Notes under the pieces: generated by a model
What the model saw: only the letters and a program-made list of their open reading frames with translations
Database searches by the model: none
Told to the model about the DNA's origin: nothing
Assembly: GCA_016795065.1 (NCBI GenBank)
Contig: JAEUIU010000031.1
Span: forward strand, 1-64,000
Length of the DNA stretch: 64,000 nucleotides
Direction: 5' to 3'
DNA from: Phycisphaerae bacterium
GTDB taxonomy: Bacteria; Planctomycetota; Phycisphaerae; Phycisphaerales; SM1A02
Program-made: the position numbers and the translations under genes
Part shown: piece after piece, positions 60,447 to 64,000 of the stretch
How the letters are laid out: each line of letters opens with the position of its first letter
How positions within the stretch are numbered: position 1 is the first letter of the stretch

Positions 60447-61813
60447 TGGCCATACGACGTTCGGCGATCCTCGCCCTGTTGCTGGCCGCCGCCACGGGCG
60501 TGACCTCGCAGGCAGCACGCCCGCAACAAGCTGCCCGGGAGCCCACCCCTATCGCTGACCGCCATAAGGGCTTTGGCCGTATGACCGATGGCGTCATGCT
60601 GCGCCGCGAGGCGGTGATGGCGGCCCTCGCCTCGCTCGAACGAGACGTGGCGTCGATCGTCGCGGACGGGATCTTTCGCGATTACGCGGCGGCTGCCGGC
60701 CAGGCCCGAGAGGAGATCACCGCGGCGCTCTTCCCGGTCAGGAATGGCGAGCCCGCGGCGAGCACCCTGTCCGACGCGGAGATCGCCAACGCCGCTCGGA
60801 CCTTTGAGAAGCGTCTGGCCGAGGCGACCGACATGGCGATCACATCCCTCGCCCGAGCCGGCGCCCACGACGAGGCCGGAGCGGCCGAGTTGCGAGCGGA
60901 TCTCTATCGGCGCATCCTCGCGACGTCGAGCCCGATCTCGCGCGACCCCATGCGCGCAGACGACGCAACGGGGAGCGATGCCCTGACGCTCTGGAAGGAG
61001 GCGCTTGACCGCGACCTGGTCTTGGCGCCGGCCAAGGCGTGGATGCCAAGTCATCCGCAGTTCGTCACGGCGCTCGAGCGGCTCCGCAGCGAGGGCGAGC
61101 GGCTGAGCCGGGCCCGTATGGAGGACGTCGCCGAGTTCACCATGTTCTACGCGGTCGAGGGAGCTGATCGCATTCCCGCCGATCTGCGATTGGACCGATC
61201 GGTAAGCAAGAAGCGACATCAGGCGTGGCTCACCGTCAATCACGCGATGGCCGAGGCGATCGAGAAGGCGCTGCTGACCGGACCTGACGCGGGTGGCGTG
61301 TCGGGCGTTGGCCCTCTGCCTGCGGCGGTTTGGATCGTGCGCTATCTTCAGGTCACCAGGACCGACGCCGTGCCATCCGTTTCGTCGGCCCAGACGCTCA
61401 TCGCGACAGCCACCAGTTTCGGCATGTCCGAGGCAGAGGGCGAAGCGATGCGCTCGGCGGTCGAACAGTCCATGCTCGCCCGAGCCGGCCTCTTTCGCCG
61501 ACTCGTCCGCGAGTACGACGAATGGGCTCGCGGAGCGGCCGATCGTGGCGAGACGCTCTTCGCCTCGCCGCCGCCCGATCGACTCGTCACCGCCTACGAC
61601 GAGCTCGACGAGTTGGACCGGACAACCCGGGCAAAGATCGTCTCGGCGATCGAAAGCACCTTCGTGCGAAAGCGGGTGAAGGCCATCGCCGACGCGCCGC
61701 CCGTGCCGCATCTCATTCCGATGTGGAGATCGCTGCAGACCGGACAGGCCATGATGCAGGGCGTGGAGTGGGGACCGGCAAAGCCTGCGTCCGACGCGGG
61801 AGCCGAAGGGTAG
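60446..61813 (+). CDS. Exported, mainly helical protein of unknown function
   Basis: A 455-residue protein with a signal peptide (about residues 1-24, ILALLLAAATGVTSQAA). The mature chain is predicted helical with many Ala, Arg and Glu (REAVMAALASLERDVASIVA, ARTFEKRLAEATDMAITSLA, VEQSMLARAGLFRRLVREYD), with no recognised domain or active-site motif. It is translationally coupled to the preceding exported protein and likely works with it in the envelope. The gene converges on purM, with a hairpin between. Confidence 0.75.
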   Translation: MAIRRSAILALLLAAATGVTSQAARPQQAAREPTPIADRHKGFGRMTDGVMLRREAVMAALASLERDVASIVADGIFRDYAAAAGQAREEITAALFPVRNGEPAASTLSDAEIANAARTFEKRLAEATDMAITSLARAGAHDEAGAAELRADLYRRILATSSPISRDPMRADDATGSDALTLWKEALDRDLVLAPAKAWMPSHPQFVTALERLRSEGERLSRARMEDVAEFTMFYAVEGADRIPADLRLDRSVSKKRHQAWLTVNHAMAEAIEKALLTGPDAGGVSGVGPLPAAVWIVRYLQVTRTDAVPSVSSAQTLIATATSFGMSEAEGEAMRSAVEQSMLARAGLFRRLVREYDEWARGAADRGETLFASPPPDRLVTAYDELDELDRTTRAKIVSAIESTFVRKRVKAIADAPPVPHLIPMWRSLQTGQAMMQGVEWGPAKPASDAGAEG

Positions 61814-61833
61814 TGTCGGCTTGAGCGATCGAG

Positions 61834-61854
61834 ATCGCCCTTCGGAAGGGCGAT
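61834..61854. terminator. Convergent terminator-like hairpin
   Basis: A perfect 9-bp stem (ATCGCCCTT / AAGGGCGAT) with loop CGG lies between the convergent exported-protein and purM genes. No T-run follows on either strand. A second small palindrome (TGTCGCGACA, 61861-61870) is adjacent. Confidence 0.5.
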
Positions 61855-61893
61855 TGACCGTGTCGCGACACGCGGGGTCCCCATCGCCCCGCA

Positions 61894-63003
61894 TCACACC
61901 CCAACCAGCTTGACCTCGCCGGTGCCCTTCACGATCTCGCCGATCCGGAAGGCCCGCTCGCCTGACTTGGTGAGCTTCTCAATGACGCTGTCGGCGAAGG
62001 TCGGACGCACGATCACGACGTAGCCGATGCCCATGTTGAAGACGCGGAACATCTCCTGGGCATCGACGTTGCCGTGCTTCTGCAGGAACTTGAAGATCGC
62101 GTGCGGCGTCCAGCTCGTCACGTCGATCGAGGCGTCGCAATCGTTTGGGAGGGCCCGACAGACGTTGCCGGGCAGTCCGCCGCCGGTGATGTGAGCCATG
62201 CCGCTCACGACCTTCTTGGTCTTGTAGGCGGCGAGCATCTTCACGATCGGCTTGGCGTAGATTTTGGTCGGCTCGAGCAGCACATCGACGAGGCGTCGCT
62301 CCGGCTGGCCTTTCGCCTGGAGCTCGGGATAGACCTTCTTGTAGTCGAGCTTGGCGTGCTCGATGACCTTGCGGACCAGTGTGTAGCCGTTGGAATGGAC
62401 ACCGCTGGAGGCGATGCCGATGACGACGTCGCCCTTTTTGACCCTGAGCGGATCCATCGCCCGATCGAGTTCGACGACGCCGACCGCGAAGCCGGCGATG
62501 TCGAAGTCACCGGGCGAGTAGATGTCGGGCATCTCGGCGCACTCGCCGCCGATCAGGGCGCAGCCGGCGATCTCGCAGCCCTTCGCGACACCCGCGATCA
62601 TCGCCGTCGTGTCGGCCGGGTCGAGCTTCGACAGGCCGAGGTAGTCGAGGAAGAAGAGGGGCTCGGCCCCCTGCACGATCAGGTCGTTCACGTTCATCGC
62701 CACGCAGTCGATGCCGACCGTGTCGAAGATCTTGAAGTCGGCGGCGATCTTGACCTTGGTGCCGACGCCGTCGGTGCAGGCGACGAGCACCGGGTCCTTG
62801 AAGTTTCGCTTGAAGAGCTTCTCGTTGTAGTCGAGGCGGAACATCCCGGCGAAGGCGCCGTGCTTGCCGATAACGCGCGGTCCGTAGGTCCGCCGAAGGA
62901 TCGGCTTGATTCGGTCCACCACCTCATCGCCGGCCTCGATGTCGACACCGGCCTCGGCGTAGGTCAGGGACTTCTTCTCTCGCTTCGCAGTCTTCGTCGC
63001 CAT
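61894..63003 (-). CDS. purM: Phosphoribosylformylglycinamidine cyclo-ligase
   Basis: A 369-residue AIR synthetase that closes the imidazole ring in purine synthesis using ATP. Blocks seen are [35 protein letters not shown] (conserved DGVGTK), [55 protein letters not shown] and [15 protein letters not shown]. The ATG at 63003 was chosen over one 24 bases earlier because it starts the usual N-terminus. Length is near that of the family (about 350). No other pur gene is adjacent. Divergent from sucD, with 96 bases between. Confidence 0.96.
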   Translation of the reverse strand: MATKTAKREKKSLTYAEAGVDIEAGDEVVDRIKPILRRTYGPRVIGKHGAFAGMFRLDYNEKLFKRNFKDPVLVACTDGVGTKVKIAADFKIFDTVGIDCVAMNVNDLIVQGAEPLFFLDYLGLSKLDPADTTAMIAGVAKGCEIAGCALIGGECAEMPDIYSPGDFDIAGFAVGVVELDRAMDPLRVKKGDVVIGIASSGVHSNGYTLVRKVIEHAKLDYKKVYPELQAKGQPERRLVDVLLEPTKIYAKPIVKMLAAYKTKKVVSGMAHITGGGLPGNVCRALPNDCDASIDVTSWTPHAIFKFLQKHGNVDAQEMFRVFNMGIGYVVIVRPTFADSVIEKLTKSGERAFRIGEIVKGTGEVKLVGV

Positions 63004-63099
63004 GCAGGCGATTGTACGGGAACACACTCCCCGGCCGTGCGCTCTGGGGCACGCTGTGGACAGCCGGAATCAGCGGCTTTCCCGTATGCTGCCCGCTCT

Positions 63100-64000
63100 A
63101 TGGCCATTCTCGTCGACGGAACTACGCGGGTCATTTGCCAGGGCATCACCGGCTCGGCAGGTGCATTCCACACCAAGGGTTGCCTGGACTACGGCACGCG
63201 CATGGTCGGTGGCGTGACGCCGGGCAAGGGTGGCCAGAAGGACCCGAATGGGTTGCCGATTTTCGACACCGTGGCTCAGGCGGTCGCCGCAACCGGCGCG
63301 AATGCGTCGATGATCTTTGTTCCCCCGCCCTTCGCGGCCGACTCCATCCTCGAGGCCGCCGCCGCGGGGCTAAAGGTGATTTGCGCCATCACCGAAGGCA
63401 TTCCGGTGCAGGACATGATCCGCACCAAGGCCGCCCTCGGCAGCTACCCGAACTCGACCCTGATCGGACCGAATTGCCCAGGCATCATCACACCGGGCTG
63501 GCGAGTCAGCGGCGAGGGCCCCTCCGCGAAGTTTGAGGGCGGTTGCAAGATCGGCATCATGCCGGGGTACATCCACACCCATAAGAAAGACGCCAAGACC
63601 GGCAAGGCGGTCGGCATCATCAGCCGCTCCGGCACGCTGACCTACGAGGCGGTCTGGCAGTGCTCGCAGCTTGGGATCGGCCAAACCACTTGCGTCGGCA
63701 TCGGCGGCGACCCGGTCAAGGGATTCAACTTCATAGATGCCCTCGAGCATTTTGCGAAAGACCCGGAGACCGACGGCGTCGTCATGATCGGCGAGATCGG
63801 CGGAACCGACGAAACGCTGGCCGGCGAGTGGATCAAGGCACACATGCGAAAGCCGGTTGTCGGCTTCATCGCAGGCCGAACCGCCCCGCCGGGCAAGCGC
63901 ATGGGGCACGCCGGGGCGATCATCGGCGGCGCCGACGATACTGCACAGGCAAAGATGGACTCGCTGCGGCGATCTGGCATCATGGTGGCCGAAAGTCCTG
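63100..64000 (+). CDS. sucD: Succinyl-CoA ligase subunit alpha (3' cut by window edge)
   Basis: The first 300 residues of the ADP/GDP-forming succinyl-CoA synthetase alpha subunit, which carries the CoA-binding Rossmann domain and the phosphorylated His. Seen are [88 protein letters not shown] and the active-site segment [10 protein letters not shown] with its phospho-His. A short insertion ([15 protein letters not shown]) lies before the second domain. The reading frame runs off the window, so only the final segment is missing. No sucC is adjacent upstream. Confidence 0.95.
   Translation, partial: MAILVDGTTRVICQGITGSAGAFHTKGCLDYGTRMVGGVTPGKGGQKDPNGLPIFDTVAQAVAATGANASMIFVPPPFAADSILEAAAAGLKVICAITEGIPVQDMIRTKAALGSYPNSTLIGPNCPGIITPGWRVSGEGPSAKFEGGCKIGIMPGYIHTHKKDAKTGKAVGIISRSGTLTYEAVWQCSQLGIGQTTCVGIGGDPVKGFNFIDALEHFAKDPETDGVVMIGEIGGTDETLAGEWIKAHMRKPVVGFIAGRTAPPGKRMGHAGAIIGGADDTAQAKMDSLRRSGIMVAESP

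Overview
The window is a GC-rich bacterial chromosome segment that most resembles a Planctomycetota genome, probably class Phycisphaerae. This is inferred from several traits together: many exported proteins ending in paired dockerin-like repeats of the DLNGDGxVxxxDLAxLLGxWG type, a PAPGA...RRRRR sorting-type tail, ECF sigma factors of the planctomycete-expanded family lying next to Ser/Thr kinases, a long-form acyl carrier protein, and housekeeping genes scattered rather than in classical operons. No rRNA, tRNA, CRISPR array, transposase or phage gene was recognised.

Layout. 1-1149: the end of a dockerin-bearing protein and a PAPGA-tail surface protein, followed by a cluster of palindromic repeats (1195-1590). 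1652-3095 (minus): dehydratase / acyl carrier protein / FabZ cluster, divergent from an FtsK translocase (3155-5836). 6105-18176: six exported repeat proteins (FG-GAP, HAF-type, RCC1-like, Cys-rich, laminin-B-like), all with C-terminal dockerins, plus a VOC protein and one unknown. 18636-24354: an ECF sigma factor, a triplicated exported protein and a TPR-bearing Ser/Thr kinase, bracketed by two identical 137-bp structured repeats. 24402-31364: DEAD-box helicase, TPR lipoprotein, yeast-type cytosine deaminase, two small membrane proteins and an M64 peptidase with dockerin. 31445-36918 (minus): ATP synthase genes atpZ-I-B-E-F-H-A, without gamma, beta or epsilon genes. 36940-39298: glycosyltransferase, a lone NuoI and a DUF899-like protein. 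39461-41518: two dockerin proteins, the second with its dockerin at the N-terminus. 41526-50096 (minus): AsmA-like giant protein, ECF sigma factor and WD40 Ser/Thr kinase. 50303-64000: mostly housekeeping genes (nadA, PilZ, DUF3592, ispE, M3 peptidase, group II decarboxylase, phosphoesterase, beta-barrel protein, ArfB-like factor, two exported unknowns, purM, and sucD cut by the window end).

How the genes work together. Eleven of about 50 genes carry dockerin-like pairs, so a substantial share of this region encodes the cell surface. Two separate sigma-factor/kinase modules suggest phosphorylation-linked transcriptional control, one embedded with a surface protein and one with an envelope AsmA-like protein. 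The ATP synthase operon supplies the whole Fo sector plus delta and alpha; the remaining F1 subunits must be encoded elsewhere. The most unexplained signals are the identical 137-bp elements with conserved hairpins, the Cys-rich modular protein, the His-rich AtpB tail and the dense dockerin complement with no cohesin recognised in the window.
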